DNA from: Microbacterium foliorum
Lineage (GTDB): Bacteria; Actinomycetota; Actinomycetes; Actinomycetales; Microbacteriaceae
Direction of reading: 5' to 3'
Assembly (NCBI RefSeq): GCF_006385575.1
Contig: NZ_CP041040.1
Span: 3,554,787-3,618,786, forward strand
DNA length: 64,000 nt
How positions within the stretch are numbered: position 1 is the first letter of the stretch; each line of letters begins with the position of its first letter. Below are positions 53,871 to 63,199 of the stretch, one piece after another. The notes beneath the pieces were generated by a model. The model did no database searches. It had not been told where the DNA came from and was given only the letters and a program-made list of their open reading frames with translations. The position numbers were made by a program, and so were the translations under genes.

Positions 53871-55319
53871 CTACGACGCCTTTCGAGTGCCCCGGCGCTC
53901 CACCTTCAGCTCGTCGGTCATCTCTTCGAGCTCTTTGCCCTTGGTCTCGGGAACCTTGAAGTACACGAAGAAGAACGACACCAGAGCGAAGAACGCGTAG
54001 AAGCCATAGGCGAACGTGAGCCCGATCTCCGCGAAGATCGGGAACGTCGTCGAGATGAAGAAGTTGGCAGCCCATTGCGCTGCAGCGGCGACCGCGAGAG
54101 CGCCTGCACGGATGGAGTTCGGGAAGATCTCTCCCAGAAGCACCCACACCAGCGGCCCCCAGGTGGCTCCGAAGAAGACAACGAAACCGTTCGCGCAGAT
54201 CAGTGCGACCGTCGCCCACGGATCCGGCAGCGTCGCCGCCCCTTCGGCGTCGAGGGTGCCGAACGAGAAGGCCAGCGCCATCAGCCCGAGGGTCACGGTC
54301 ATGCCGACCGAACCGACCAGGAGCATGATGCGGCGCCCGACCTTGTCGACGAGCAGGATCGCGATGATCGTCACGACGATGTTCGTCACCGACGTGATCA
54401 CCGACGTCAGGAGGGCACTGGATTCATCGAACCCGACCGACTGCCACAGCGTGGTCGAGTAGTAGAAGATCACGTTGATGCCGACGAACTGCTGGAAGAC
54501 CGACAGCAGGATGCCGACCCAGACGATCGGCTTCAGCCCCAGACGGCTGCCGCGCAGGTCGCTGAGCGACTCCTTTCGCTCGGTGTCGATCGTGCTCGTG
54601 ATCTCCTTGATCTTGGCATCGACGTCGACAGCGCCCGTGACCGTCTCCAGGACCTCCGAGGCGCGCTTCAGATCTCCCTTGCGCACGAGATAACGGGGGG
54701 ACTCCGGCAGACGGAACGCCATGATCCCGTACACGAGTGCGGGGATCGCCTCGACGATGAACATCCACCGCCAGGCTGTCAGGCCCCACAGGGGCTGATC
54801 AGCGGCGCCGGCCAGCCCTGCCAGCCACGCGTCCGAGAGCAGTGCGGCGAAGATACCGGTGACGATGGCGAGCTGCTGCAGCGAGCCGAGTCGGCCCCGC
54901 ACGCGAGCGGGCGAGACTTCGGCGATGTACGCGGGGGCGATGACGGATGCTGCGCCGACACCGAGTCCACCGATGACGCGCCAGATGATGAGGTCGACCA
55001 CGCTGAAGGCGAGACCTGAACCGATGGCCGAGATGAAGAACATGGCGGCAGCGAAGACCATCACCGGGATGCGACCGCGCTTGTTCGCGATCGGTCCGGC
55101 GAACCAGGCTCCCACTGCACAGCCGATCAGGGCGGACGAGACCGCGAAGCCCTTCAGGCCCACGCCGAGGTCGAACCCGGAGACGTCACCCGCCAGCGCG
55201 TCGACAGCGCCATTGATGACGGCCGTATCGAAACCGAAGAGGAAGCCTCCGAGTGCTGCGGCGATACTCACCGCGATCACTCGTCGCTGGAACTTCGCGG
55301 GATCCTGTACTCCGGACAT
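53871..55319 (-). CDS. MFS sugar porter
   Basis: This 482-residue, 12-helix transporter is a proton-coupled or facilitative sugar carrier. Sugar-porter signatures: GGFLFGFDTAVINGA, GPIANKRGRIPVM, RVIGGLGVGAASVIAPAYIAEVSP, PESPRYLVRKG, FQQFVGINVIFYYS, and the C-terminal PETKGKELEEM. It resembles XylE/GalP-type carriers; the sugar cannot be told. The ATG at 55319 follows GGGGGAAGG, which an alternative ATG at 55334 would place inside the gene. Confidence 0.93.
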   Translation of the reverse strand: MSGVQDPAKFQRRVIAVSIAAALGGFLFGFDTAVINGAVDALAGDVSGFDLGVGLKGFAVSSALIGCAVGAWFAGPIANKRGRIPVMVFAAAMFFISAIGSGLAFSVVDLIIWRVIGGLGVGAASVIAPAYIAEVSPARVRGRLGSLQQLAIVTGIFAALLSDAWLAGLAGAADQPLWGLTAWRWMFIVEAIPALVYGIMAFRLPESPRYLVRKGDLKRASEVLETVTGAVDVDAKIKEITSTIDTERKESLSDLRGSRLGLKPIVWVGILLSVFQQFVGINVIFYYSTTLWQSVGFDESSALLTSVITSVTNIVVTIIAILLVDKVGRRIMLLVGSVGMTVTLGLMALAFSFGTLDAEGAATLPDPWATVALICANGFVVFFGATWGPLVWVLLGEIFPNSIRAGALAVAAAAQWAANFFISTTFPIFAEIGLTFAYGFYAFFALVSFFFVYFKVPETKGKELEEMTDELKVERRGTRKAS

Positions 55320-55383
55320 GGCCTTCCCCCTCATCGTCGAGATGTCGCGAGTCTAGGCGAACACACGACTGAACGTACGTAGA

Positions 55384-56355
55384 TCACGCCGGGCCGTATC
55401 CCGTCTCACCCAGTTCGCTGAGAATGCGGTTCAGGTCCTGAATGGAGGCGAAATCAATGATGACTTGGCCCTTTCGTGCGCCTAGCGAAACCTTGACCCG
55501 TGTGTTGAGGCGATCCCCGAGGTTGCCGGCGACCTCGTCGAGATAGGCACGGCGGGCACCGGGCGTCGCCTTCGCCGCCGAGCGAGTCGGGCCTGCGGGC
55601 TCGGTCTTCGCCGCGACCTCGGTGGCTCGCACCGACAGGTCCTCGTTCACTACCTTGTCAGCAAGACGCTGCATCGCCTCCGGCGACTCCAGGCTGAGGA
55701 TCGCACGAGCGTGTCCGGCGGTCAGTACACCGGCGGCGACGCGCTGCTGCACCGGCATGGGCAGCTTGAGCAGGCGGATCGTGTTGCTGATCTGCGGACG
55801 CGATCGACCGATCCGAGTGGCCAGCTCCTCCTGCGTGATGCCGAAGTCCTCGAGCAGCTGCTGGTAGGCCGAGGCCTCTTCCAGCGGGTTCAGCTCTGAG
55901 CGGTGCAGGTTCTCGAGCAGTGCGTCGCGCAGGAGGTCTTCGTCGGCAGTCTCGCGGACGATGGCAGGGATCTTCTCGAGGCCCGCCTCGCGCGCGGCAC
56001 GGGTGCGCCGCTCCCCCATGATCAACTCGTACTCGCCGTCGCTGTTCTTGCGCACGACGACCGGCTGCAGCACGCCGAACTCACGCACGCTGTGCACGAG
56101 CTCAGCAAGGTCTTCCACGTTGAAGTGCGTACGCGGCTGGCGCGGGTTCGGCACGATCTTCTGCGGATCGACCTGGATCAGGTGGATGCCGGGCACGACC
56201 TCGAGGTCGGCTTCTGCGGCGGGCTGGTCGCTGGCCTGATCCGTCGCCGGACGCAGATTGGCGCCGGGGAAGAACACATCCACGGGACGCTCGGACTGAT
56301 CAGCTGTGGGAATGAGGGCACCGATGCCCCGACCCAGTCCAGTGCGCTTCGCCAT
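55384..56355 (-). CDS. parB: Chromosome-partitioning protein ParB
   Basis: This 323-residue CTP-dependent DNA clamp loads at parS and spreads to form the partition complex. N-terminal GLGRGIGALIP, then the ParB/Srx domain (NPRQPRTHFNVEDLAELVHSV, LIMGERRTRAAREAGL), the HTH (LATRIGRSRPQISNTIRLLKLP) and a C-terminal dimer domain. The frame overlaps the parA stop; the ATG at 56355 has AAGGAG five bases before it, while ATG 56358 would give an ATGA overlap. Confidence 0.97.
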   Translation of the reverse strand: MAKRTGLGRGIGALIPTADQSERPVDVFFPGANLRPATDQASDQPAAEADLEVVPGIHLIQVDPQKIVPNPRQPRTHFNVEDLAELVHSVREFGVLQPVVVRKNSDGEYELIMGERRTRAAREAGLEKIPAIVRETADEDLLRDALLENLHRSELNPLEEASAYQQLLEDFGITQEELATRIGRSRPQISNTIRLLKLPMPVQQRVAAGVLTAGHARAILSLESPEAMQRLADKVVNEDLSVRATEVAAKTEPAGPTRSAAKATPGARRAYLDEVAGNLGDRLNTRVKVSLGARKGQVIIDFASIQDLNRILSELGETGYGPA

Positions 56356-57281
56356 CATTTCTCCTTGCTCTGCGTCGCCGTCCGCGACGCGATCTCGACA
56401 GCAGCCTCGCGATACGCGACGGCGCCGGCGGATTGCCCATCGTAGGCGATCACGGTCTGACCGAAACTCGGTGCCTCCGACACCCGCACCGAGCGCGGGA
56501 TGACGGTATCGAGCACCTGATCGGGGAAGTGTGTGCGGACCTCGTCGGCCACCTGCTGCGCCAGTCGAGTGCGGCCGTCGAACATCGTCAGCAGAATCGT
56601 CGAGAGATGAAGTCCGGGATTCAAATGCTTCTGGATCATCTGGATGCTGCCGAGAAGCTGGCTCAGTCCCTCGAGGGCGTAGTACTCGCACTGGATCGGG
56701 ATGAAGACCTCGCTGGCCGCGGTGAAGGCGTTGATCGTGAGCAGCCCGAGAGACGGAGGGCAGTCGATGATCACGAAATCCATCGGGTTGTCGACGAGAT
56801 ACTCGTCGAGTGCTCGTCGCAGTCGATGTTCACGTGCGACCTGAGCCACCAGCTCGATTTCGGCGCCGGCGAGGTGGATGGTGCTCGGGGCGCAGAAGAG
56901 GTTCTTGTCCTCCGGGCTCTGCTGCACGATGTCGGCGAGCGGGAGGTCGTCGATCAGCACGTCATACACACTCTGAGTGTCTGCGTTGTGCGGCACACCG
57001 AGAGCGGTCGACGCGTTGCCCTGGGGGTCGAGGTCTATGACCAGGACCTTCGCTCCGAGACGCGCCAGTGCCGAAGCCACGTTGACGGCGCTCGTGGTCT
57101 TGCCCACGCCGCCCTTCTGGTTCGAGACCGTGAGGATGCGGGTATCTCCGGTGAAGTCGATGTTCACCGTCTCGAGCACTCGGCGTCGAGCGGAGAGGTC
57201 GGCGAGTTCCCGCGCGAGCGGCGTATCCATCCCGAAAGAGTCCTTCGGTGATGCCTTTTCGGGCTGTTTCACGTGAAACAT
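56355..57281 (-). CDS. parA: Chromosome-partitioning ATPase ParA
   Basis: This 308-residue Walker-type ATPase moves partition complexes. Deviant Walker A KGGVGKTT (56-63), LVIDLDPQGNAS, and VIIDCPPSLGLLT. It starts MFHVKQ because the parS site 57265-57280 lies at its 5' end, so the first six codons are part of parS. Coupled to parB. Confidence 0.97.
   Translation of the reverse strand: MFHVKQPEKASPKDSFGMDTPLARELADLSARRRVLETVNIDFTGDTRILTVSNQKGGVGKTTSAVNVASALARLGAKVLVIDLDPQGNASTALGVPHNADTQSVYDVLIDDLPLADIVQQSPEDKNLFCAPSTIHLAGAEIELVAQVAREHRLRRALDEYLVDNPMDFVIIDCPPSLGLLTINAFTAASEVFIPIQCEYYALEGLSQLLGSIQMIQKHLNPGLHLSTILLTMFDGRTRLAQQVADEVRTHFPDQVLDTVIPRSVRVSEAPSFGQTVIAYDGQSAGAVAYREAAVEIASRTATQSKEK
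57265..57280. promoter_or_regulatory. parS site inside the parA start
   Basis: TGTTTCACGTGAAACA, a perfect 16-bp parS, overlaps codons 1-6 of parA (MFHVKQ). ParB binding here could limit parAB expression. Confidence 0.95.
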
Positions 57282-57446
57282 CCACTCCTTTCGGGGCCGT
57301 CCTCCACTCTAATCGCTGCGACGGACCTTGCCGTGTCAGAGGTGGGCTCCGTCGCTCGGATCGTTGGGGACAGCGAGGCTGCTAGGTGGCATCAGGACCC
57401 CAGAATCAGCGGTTCCGCGGTGACTCCCACGCCAAGACGGACCCGT

Positions 57447-57887
57447 TCAGCGGAGCAGCTCTTCAACCCGATCGACGATGTGAGGGAGTGGCTGCGTGGC
57501 GTCTATCTCGACCGTCGCTGTCGCACGAAGCAGCGGCTCAACCAACGCGTGATTCGACCTGATCTCTTCGCGGTCGTCCGGAGTCGACCCGTAGGGATTC
57601 GTGGTTCGTTGGCGCACCCGATCGAGCAGTACTGAGACGGGCGCCGACAACAGAACCACGTGGTCGAAGCGATCGTAGAAGTCGCCCTGATTCTCGACGG
57701 TGCCGGAGACCACCAGCTCAGTGCTCTCCCCGAGAAGGGCGCCCATCAGCATGTCATCCCATCGCCCCGAGTCCGTCGTCCACGGGCCGTAGTCCGTATC
57801 GACCGTCGGGTAACCCCGCTCCCCCAACTCACGAAGAACGCTCGACTTGCCTACCCCTGACATCCCGGTGATGAGCAAGCGAACCAT
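57447..57887 (-). CDS. P-loop kinase-like protein
   Basis: This 146-residue protein of the AAA_18/shikimate-kinase-like P-loop type starts VRLLITGMSGVGKSSVLREL (Walker A GMSGVGKS, about residues 8-15) and contains TDYGPW, HVVLLSAPVSVLLDRVRQRTTNPYG, a lid-like stretch, and ends in a helix. It resembles small-molecule or nucleoside kinases; substrate unknown. GAGGGG precedes the ATG at 57887. A degenerate parS lies 17 bp upstream. It lies alone between parA and the gene-free parS region. Confidence 0.85.
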   Translation of the reverse strand: MVRLLITGMSGVGKSSVLRELGERGYPTVDTDYGPWTTDSGRWDDMLMGALLGESTELVVSGTVENQGDFYDRFDHVVLLSAPVSVLLDRVRQRTTNPYGSTPDDREEIRSNHALVEPLLRATATVEIDATQPLPHIVDRVEELLR

Positions 57888-57903
57888 CCCCTCACAATAT
57901 CGA

Positions 57904-57919
57904 TGTTTCACGTGGAACT
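57904..57919. promoter_or_regulatory. Degenerate parS
   Basis: TGTTTCACGTGGAACT: one base off in the 14-bp core. It lies just upstream of the P-loop kinase gene. Confidence 0.75.
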
Positions 57920-58216
57920 GACCGGCTGATAGCGCGCCAGTCTGCGGACCCGGCCGATCGATGGTCATGCGAAGCGCGGGCTTCGTGCGCTCGGTGCTGA
58001 GCACCTCCCGGTACCGAGCTGCTGAGCTCGTGTGCGGCGCAAAGGAGCATCAGTCGTCCCAGCTCGCCGGGTGCGGGCTTCTGCTGAGCCGCGGCGCTTT
58101 CGGTTCTCACCGCTGCTCCTCAGCGCCTCGAGTGCCCATCGGCCGCGCACTGGAGTGTCAGTACTGCCTTTCGCCGACGCTGATTGTGCTGGGTCGAAGG
58201 CGTTTCCCCGGGGGTG

Positions 58217-58232
58217 TGTTTCACGTGAAACG
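58217..58232. promoter_or_regulatory. parS site
   Basis: TGTTTCACGTGAAACG, perfect 14-bp core. Confidence 0.93.
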
Positions 58233-58595
58233 TTCCGCGGTTCGCTGCCGCACACAAGGGACACCGCGGGATTGCGGTGCTCGCCACCGCGGCAATCCTC
58301 ATCTCCCCCTCATCTCCTCCTTGCCAACCAGGGGACATCTCCACACCCCCCCGGGCATCATCTGGGACCTGTAGCGGTGTTGTGCAGTCCAGCGCGTGTC
58401 CCCCTCCTGTCTCATGTCAACAACGCACGCTCAAGGTCTCCGCGTTCTCGAACTGCAGCGGACTCCGCCTATCGTCGCGGTCGCATCACACGCCGCTCCC
58501 GGCAGCCCGACGTAGAAGAATCGCGAGCGCGTTTCGCTACCGAGACTGGCGTTCGCGGGCGCGCGTGACTCAGGTCGAATGCGTATCGGTACGGC

Positions 58596-58611
58596 GGTTT
58601 CACGTGAAACA
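58596..58611. promoter_or_regulatory. parS site
   Basis: GGTTTCACGTGAAACA, perfect 14-bp core. Confidence 0.93.
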
Positions 58612-59260
58612 CCCGTCTACGGTGACCGCGCGCACAAGACAACTCGGGCTCCCGGGTATAGGCCCCCGCCGAGGAGAGCCTGCCCGCTAGTGCACCCCAG
58701 CACCAGAACTCACAGGCGGCGTCACCCAGGTTGCAGGGCCGCAGGGTGTCCGGCTCGATCGCCTAGCGGCTCGCCTGGGCCCACAACCGCTGGACGGTGC
58801 GACACGCCACTCGACTGCATACCTGCAGCTCCGGGCCACGCCGGTCCGCAGTGGGCCAAGACCACGCCGACTACCGTGTGCTGCGGGCTGGGTGATCCCC
58901 CGCGCGCTCCCCCGGATGCTCGCAAGGGGTGTCCCGGGCAAGCAGACCACGGTTCGGCCGTCGCACATGCCGCACCCACCCTCAGGGAAGCCCATTCAAT
59001 CGCCCCACAGAGTGCCGCGCAGATCGCTGACGAAGCGGAGGTATCTCCGCAACAGCTCCGACATCACACCAAAATCGGGTCCGCCCCGCATCGAAAGGGC
59101 AGCTTCTGCCCGTCATCCAAGCGGCACATGGAGCATCCGCCCCTTGGGACATCAGCTCATACACCCGTATCGGTGCCTCGCTAGCCCGGCCCACGGTACG
59201 TCAGTGACGTTCTGACCCTCGTTCCCAGGCAGATCGATCGCATCGTGGACAGGGCTCCCA

Positions 59261-59276
59261 TGTTTCACGTGAAACA
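59261..59276. promoter_or_regulatory. parS site
   Basis: TGTTTCACGTGAAACA, perfect 16-bp palindrome. Confidence 0.93.
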
Positions 59277-59525
59277 GTAGTCCGAGCCTCATGTGGCTGA
59301 ACCTCACTTTGATTGAGGCCACGGTTCAGCGCGCGGTTTCCCTTTGCCGAAGTCGCACTCCGAATGAAGGCTCGCTCCCCCAACCCCGCCGACTCACGGC
59401 GACGACCTGCGACCGGCACTACGGGTTCACTACTCGCATGAGGTGCCCTCGCTGAGATCCGTCCGCGGATGCAGTCACTCGTGCGCAGGTCGCCAGACCC
59501 TTCGCCAGGCTGGCGCACCGCACCC

Positions 59526-59600
59526 AACACCGACACCGACGCCGACACCGACACCGACACCGATGCCGGGACCGACACCGAGACCGATACCGAGACCAAT
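59526..59600. repeat. Hexamer tandem repeat (ACCGAC type)
   Basis: About a dozen tandem units of ACCGAC or one-base variants (GCCGAC, ACCGAT, ACCGAG) within the gene-free region. It could be a replication-slippage tract; no protein use is supported. Confidence 0.75.
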
Positions 59601-59703
59601 CCCGAAACTGCGGCCGGCGCCAGCCTCGGTCCAGGTCCACGCAGCAGCGCTACCGCTGAGCTCAGGTGCGTTCTATAGCCGCCACCACCGCGCTCGAGAC
59701 TCG

Positions 59704-59719
59704 CGTTTCACGTGAAACA
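59704..59719. promoter_or_regulatory. parS site
   Basis: CGTTTCACGTGAAACA, perfect 14-bp core. Confidence 0.93.
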
Positions 59720-59847
59720 TAGGCACGAGATATGGTTGCGAGACCCTGGGCCAAGGCCCGTCGACCTCCTACCGCAGACCCTCATCGCGTCTCCTTCTCG
59801 GACATGAGTTGGATGCCGATGAACCTGCCGATGCATGGGTGACGGTG

Positions 59848-59863
59848 TGTTACACGTGAAACA
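59848..59863. promoter_or_regulatory. Degenerate parS with extended arms
   Basis: TGTTACACGTGAAACA: one base off (T to A), but the flanks GGTG/CACC extend the palindrome to 24 bp. Confidence 0.75.
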
Positions 59864-60372
59864 CACCCCCCTGTCGTATCGGTTGTACTCTCACTCCCAG
59901 CGCAGCGCGCTCATCGGGGCCACCTCACCGGATGAGCTCGTATCCGAGTGGTGGAGTCTCAATCCCGGCGCCAAGGCGACCCGATGAATAGATCCCCCAC
60001 CTGAGACGGGATCCCCATGCACGAGCACGACAGCGGCGGAATCGAGCCGCGGTCGTGCGTACGCACGAAGGGAGGAAAGGGAAGACATCGACCAGCCTCC
60101 GTGACGTGGGGTGTGCGAGCACCGCGTCGCCGCTGCTGGGCGCCCAGTCCTTGCAGCAGTGGTCGGCGTAGCAAGGCAATCTCTAGACACCTAGCCCCCC
60201 ACCACAGCGCTGGCTGTCGGCATAGGTCAGATGCCCACCCTATTCACCGCCATCCGGCCGCACCGTAGATGTCTATCAGTGCAAGCCCCTACTCAGCCGG
60301 CCAGCCGACGCATCCTCTCTCTTCCCTGACTGGTCCCCGGACAGCACTCCCATGCGCGGCAGCCAGTACAGA

Positions 60373-60388
60373 TGTTTCACGTGAAACA
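60373..60388. promoter_or_regulatory. parS site
   Basis: TGTTTCACGTGAAACA, perfect 16-bp palindrome. Confidence 0.93.
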
Positions 60389-60628
60389 ACAAGTCGGCGG
60401 AGTAGCCGATCGCCGTAGATCCCCGATGACGACGACGACAAGCGGCTGCAGTAGGTCACTCGTCACTCGTGTTCGCGCAGCAACGCTCTCCCCTACCCAA
60501 GACGGTCGCTTGCTACGCATGCAAGAGCCGATGTGCTGCCCATGCCCATCAATGGACTCAGGGCCGACCCACGCAGCATCATCCGCAGCGCGAAGAGCTA
60601 TGAGGAACTCACGTTCCTCAGACAGCAG

Positions 60629-61252
60629 CTATCGAACGACAGCCCGCACTACTCGCGTCGTCTCAGGGAGCACGTTCTCCCCGAGCCTCTCTACTCGGAC
60701 GTGAGAGAGGCGGAACTTCTTGATCTGCTTCTGCGCCGCGTCGATCTCGTTGTCGGCATTCATCCCCTTGAGCAGGATGAGCTCACCACCGTCACGCACG
60801 AGCGGCGCGGTGAGGGGGATCAACGTCTTCAACGCACTGACAGCTCGCGCGGTGACGACATCGAAGCCCACTGGGCGACTCACGTCCTCGGCACGCGCTC
60901 GAAGCACCTCGACGTTGTCGAGGTGCAATTCTGCAACCTGCTCGTTGAGCCAGATCACGCGGCGTTCCATCGGCTCGATGAGCGTCCACTGCACATCGGG
61001 CCGCGCGATCGCCAGCACGATTCCGGGCAGGCCGGCACCAGAGCCGATATCCGCAACGGATCCGTGGAACAGCGGAGCAGCGATGACACTGTTCAGGATG
61101 TGTCTGGTCCACAGACGGGGCAACTCCAGGGGGCCGATCAGGCCCCTCTCCTCGCCATGCTCAGTGAGGGCCGCCGAGAACTGGCGTGCCAGCTCGATCC
61201 GATCCCCGAACAGCTCAGCGGCTACGGAAGGCTCGATCTCAACGTCACTCAC
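60629..61252 (-). CDS. rsmG: 16S rRNA (guanine-N7) methyltransferase RsmG (GidB)
   Basis: At 207 residues, it methylates G527 of 16S rRNA; loss gives low-level streptomycin resistance in many bacteria. SAM loop VADIGSGAGLPGIVLAIARP (about residues 66-85), LIEPMERRVIWLNEQV, VTARAVSALKTL and GELILLKG. The GTG at 61252 gives the family's usual length; longer frames translate the upstream parS as VSRET. The next gene upstream is jag. Confidence 0.95.
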   Translation of the reverse strand: MSDVEIEPSVAAELFGDRIELARQFSAALTEHGEERGLIGPLELPRLWTRHILNSVIAAPLFHGSVADIGSGAGLPGIVLAIARPDVQWTLIEPMERRVIWLNEQVAELHLDNVEVLRARAEDVSRPVGFDVVTARAVSALKTLIPLTAPLVRDGGELILLKGMNADNEIDAAQKQIKKFRLSHVRVERLGENVLPETTRVVRAVVR

Positions 61253-61271
61253 TGCGGCATCCCGACCAGAT

Positions 61272-61287
61272 GTTTCACGTGAAACGT
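61272..61287. promoter_or_regulatory. parS site between jag and rsmG
   Basis: TGTTTCACGTGAAACG, perfect 14-bp core; its last base coincides with the final base of the jag gene. It lies in the short jag-rsmG gap, 20 bp before the rsmG start. Confidence 0.93.
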
Positions 61288-61778
61288 CAACGACGACGCA
61301 GAACCGTGTGGCGGTCAGCGCCCTCGCCGTAGGACTCGGAGACAAGTCCCTGATCAGCGGCAATATCGTGGACCAGCTTGCGCTCGTAGCTCGACATCGC
61401 GGGCAGGGACGCCTGCGTCGCGCCATCATCGAGCTTCGCAGCCGCCGCGTTGACGAGCGTCTCGAGCTGGCGACGCCGCGCATCCCGGGACCCGCCGACA
61501 TCGAGGATCAGTCGTGAGAACGAACCGGTCTTGTTCTGAACAGCGAGGCGAGTCAGTTCCTGCAGAGCCTGCACCGTGTCGGGCGCCGACAGCAGAGCAA
61601 GTCCATCTCCTTCAGCCTCGACCGACACATAGGCGCGGCCCTGGCGTACATCGAGATTCAGATCGCCATCGATGTCTGCGATATCGAGCAGCTCCTCGAG
61701 GTAGTCGGCTGCGACATCGCCCTCGTTCTCGAGATCAGCGACCGTGGGCTCCACGGTCTCGGTCATGTTGTCGGTCAT
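61287..61778 (-). CDS. jag: R3H/KH RNA-binding protein Jag (KhpB)
   Basis: At 163 residues, it has a KH-type region (LNLDVRQGRAYVSVEAEGDGLALLSA) followed by an R3H domain (MSSYERKLVHDIAADQGLVSESYGEGADRHTVLRR). It lacks the N-terminal Jag domain of firmicute proteins. Its partner in other bacteria is KhpA, and together they bind many RNAs. The ATG overlaps the yidC stop by ATGA. Confidence 0.93.
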   Translation of the reverse strand: MTDNMTETVEPTVADLENEGDVAADYLEELLDIADIDGDLNLDVRQGRAYVSVEAEGDGLALLSAPDTVQALQELTRLAVQNKTGSFSRLILDVGGSRDARRRQLETLVNAAAAKLDDGATQASLPAMSSYERKLVHDIAADQGLVSESYGEGADRHTVLRRR

Positions 61779-62845
61779 GAACCGCTCCCCTTCTTCTTGG
61801 CACGCTTCTTGCCCACGGGCTGCTGGCGCTTGGGAGTCTGCGCCTTGGCGCGCTCCGCCTCTTCGAGCAGGCGCTGCTGCTCCGCTTCGTAGGCCGCCAT
61901 GGGAACGACCTTGCCCGACGAGTCGATCGCCTTGCCCTTGCGAGCCAGTCGCTCCTCACGGGCCTTCGCCGCCTCAGACCCGGGAGTCGGCATCTCACGG
62001 ATGACGAGGAACTGCTGACCCATGGTCCAGAGGTTCGAGATGAACCAGTAGACGACGACGCCGAGCGGGAAGAAGATACCCGAGAAGATGAAGCCGAGCG
62101 GCAGCACGTAGAGCATGATCTTCTGCATCTGGTACGCCTGGCCGGTCTTGGCCTCCGGTGACAGGTTCTTCGAGATGATCTGCAGCTGGGTGAAGAACTG
62201 CGAGGCGATCATCAGCACGACCAGCACGACCAGAATCACGATCGCGACGGTGTTGCCGGCATCCACCGCGTTGCCGAGGGTCTCGTGCAGCGACGCCACC
62301 CCGAAGAGCTCCGCGTTGTAGAACTGCTCGGTGAGCTCCGCATTCAGCAGGCCGACTCCGCCGACACCCAGGTTGTGGTGCTTCGAGACATCGCTCAGCA
62401 CGCTGAAGAGCGAGAAGAAGATCGGCATCTGCACGAGAAGCGGCAGACAGCTCGACATCGGCGTCGTGCCGTGCTTCTTATAGAGCCCCATGGTCTCGCG
62501 GCTCATCGCCTCGCGAGACAGCTGATCCTTCTTGCCCCGGTACTTCTCCTGAACTTTGCGCAGTTCAGGAGCAATTTCCATCATCTTTCGCTGGCTCTTG
62601 ATCTGCTTCACGAAGAGCGGGATCAGCGCGGCGCGCACCACGACCACGAGGCCGACGATCGAAAGCACCCAGGTCAGACCGGATGCTGCCGGAAGCCCGA
62701 CAGCGGTCAGCAGCCAGTGCCAGGCGACGAGCACGAGCTCGACGACCCACTTGAGGGGCCAGAGGATGGTCCCGATCAGATCGAAGCCGCCGGAGGCAGG
62801 CTCCGGCGACGGTGTTGCGCTGGCGAGCAGAAGGTCAAGACCCAC
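61775..62845 (-). CDS. yidC: Membrane protein insertase YidC
   Basis: This 356-residue Oxa1-family insertase has five helices: GTILWPLKWVVELVLVAWHWL, a hydrophilic hairpin (MMEIAPELRKVQEKYRGKKDQ), and CLPLLVQMPIFFSLFSVLSDV. The Arg in the groove is at VVVVRAALIPLF. The basic tail (KKRAKKKG) can bind ribosomes. No large periplasmic domain, as in other Gram-positives. Confidence 0.96.
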   Translation of the reverse strand: MGLDLLLASATPSPEPASGGFDLIGTILWPLKWVVELVLVAWHWLLTAVGLPAASGLTWVLSIVGLVVVVRAALIPLFVKQIKSQRKMMEIAPELRKVQEKYRGKKDQLSREAMSRETMGLYKKHGTTPMSSCLPLLVQMPIFFSLFSVLSDVSKHHNLGVGGVGLLNAELTEQFYNAELFGVASLHETLGNAVDAGNTVAIVILVVLVVLMIASQFFTQLQIISKNLSPEAKTGQAYQMQKIMLYVLPLGFIFSGIFFPLGVVVYWFISNLWTMGQQFLVIREMPTPGSEAAKAREERLARKGKAIDSSGKVVPMAAYEAEQQRLLEEAERAKAQTPKRQQPVGKKRAKKKGSGS

Positions 62846-62848
62846 CGA

Positions 62849-63199
62849 TCAATCCTTTCGGGCAGGGACGACGAAACCGCGAGCGGTCAGGTCATAACGG
62901 AAGTGTTGGTGCGGACGGACGTCATCGACGCCGCCGTGGCTCCAGGGATTGCAACGCAGGATGCGCCATGCCGAGAGCATCGCTCCCCGCACCGCGCCAT
63001 GCTGTTGCACCGCACCTACAGCGTAAGCGGAACAGGATGGGTAATAGGCACAGACATCTCCATACATCGGAGAGATCACCTTGCGATACCCGGTGAGGAA
63101 CCCCAGAACGAGATTCCTCGGGATCAGCGGGATGCTGCGAAGCACATCCCCCGTCTGTAGGTGCGCGTCGCCGATCGACGATGCCGGAAGAGCAGTCAC
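62849..63199 (-). CDS. yidD: Membrane protein insertion efficiency factor YidD
   Basis: This 116-residue small membrane-associated helper of YidC has the family block LVLGFLTGYRKVISPMYGDVCAYYPSCSAYAVGAVQQHG with conserved Cys residues, then RILRCNPWSHGGVDDV. The GTG at 63199 overlaps the rnpA stop in GTGA. The three genes rnpA-yidD-yidC form one unit. Confidence 0.95.
   Translation of the reverse strand: MTALPASSIGDAHLQTGDVLRSIPLIPRNLVLGFLTGYRKVISPMYGDVCAYYPSCSAYAVGAVQQHGAVRGAMLSAWRILRCNPWSHGGVDDVRPHQHFRYDLTARGFVVPARKD

Larger units (their letters stand above)
57888..60628. other. Gene-free parS region of about 2.7 kb
   Basis: Frames in this stretch are short, overlap on both strands, and give Arg/Pro/Ser/His-rich translations without motifs; none has a ribosome site with family support. 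It holds seven parS sites (two of them degenerate), spaced 126 to 652 bp apart, and one hexamer tract. It appears to be a centromere-like spacer and not a set of missed genes. Confidence 0.75.

Noticed and set aside
57980..59184. Several overlapping long frames on both strands between the P-loop kinase and rsmG
   Set aside because: Their translations are Arg/Pro/Ser/His-rich with no family motif, overlap each other in several frames, lack ribosome sites and read straight through parS palindromes.
59526..59600. Asp/Thr repeat protein encoded by the hexamer tract
   Set aside because: The frame is short, has no start signal and lies in a stretch where no neighbour frame is coding; a slippage tract is simpler.
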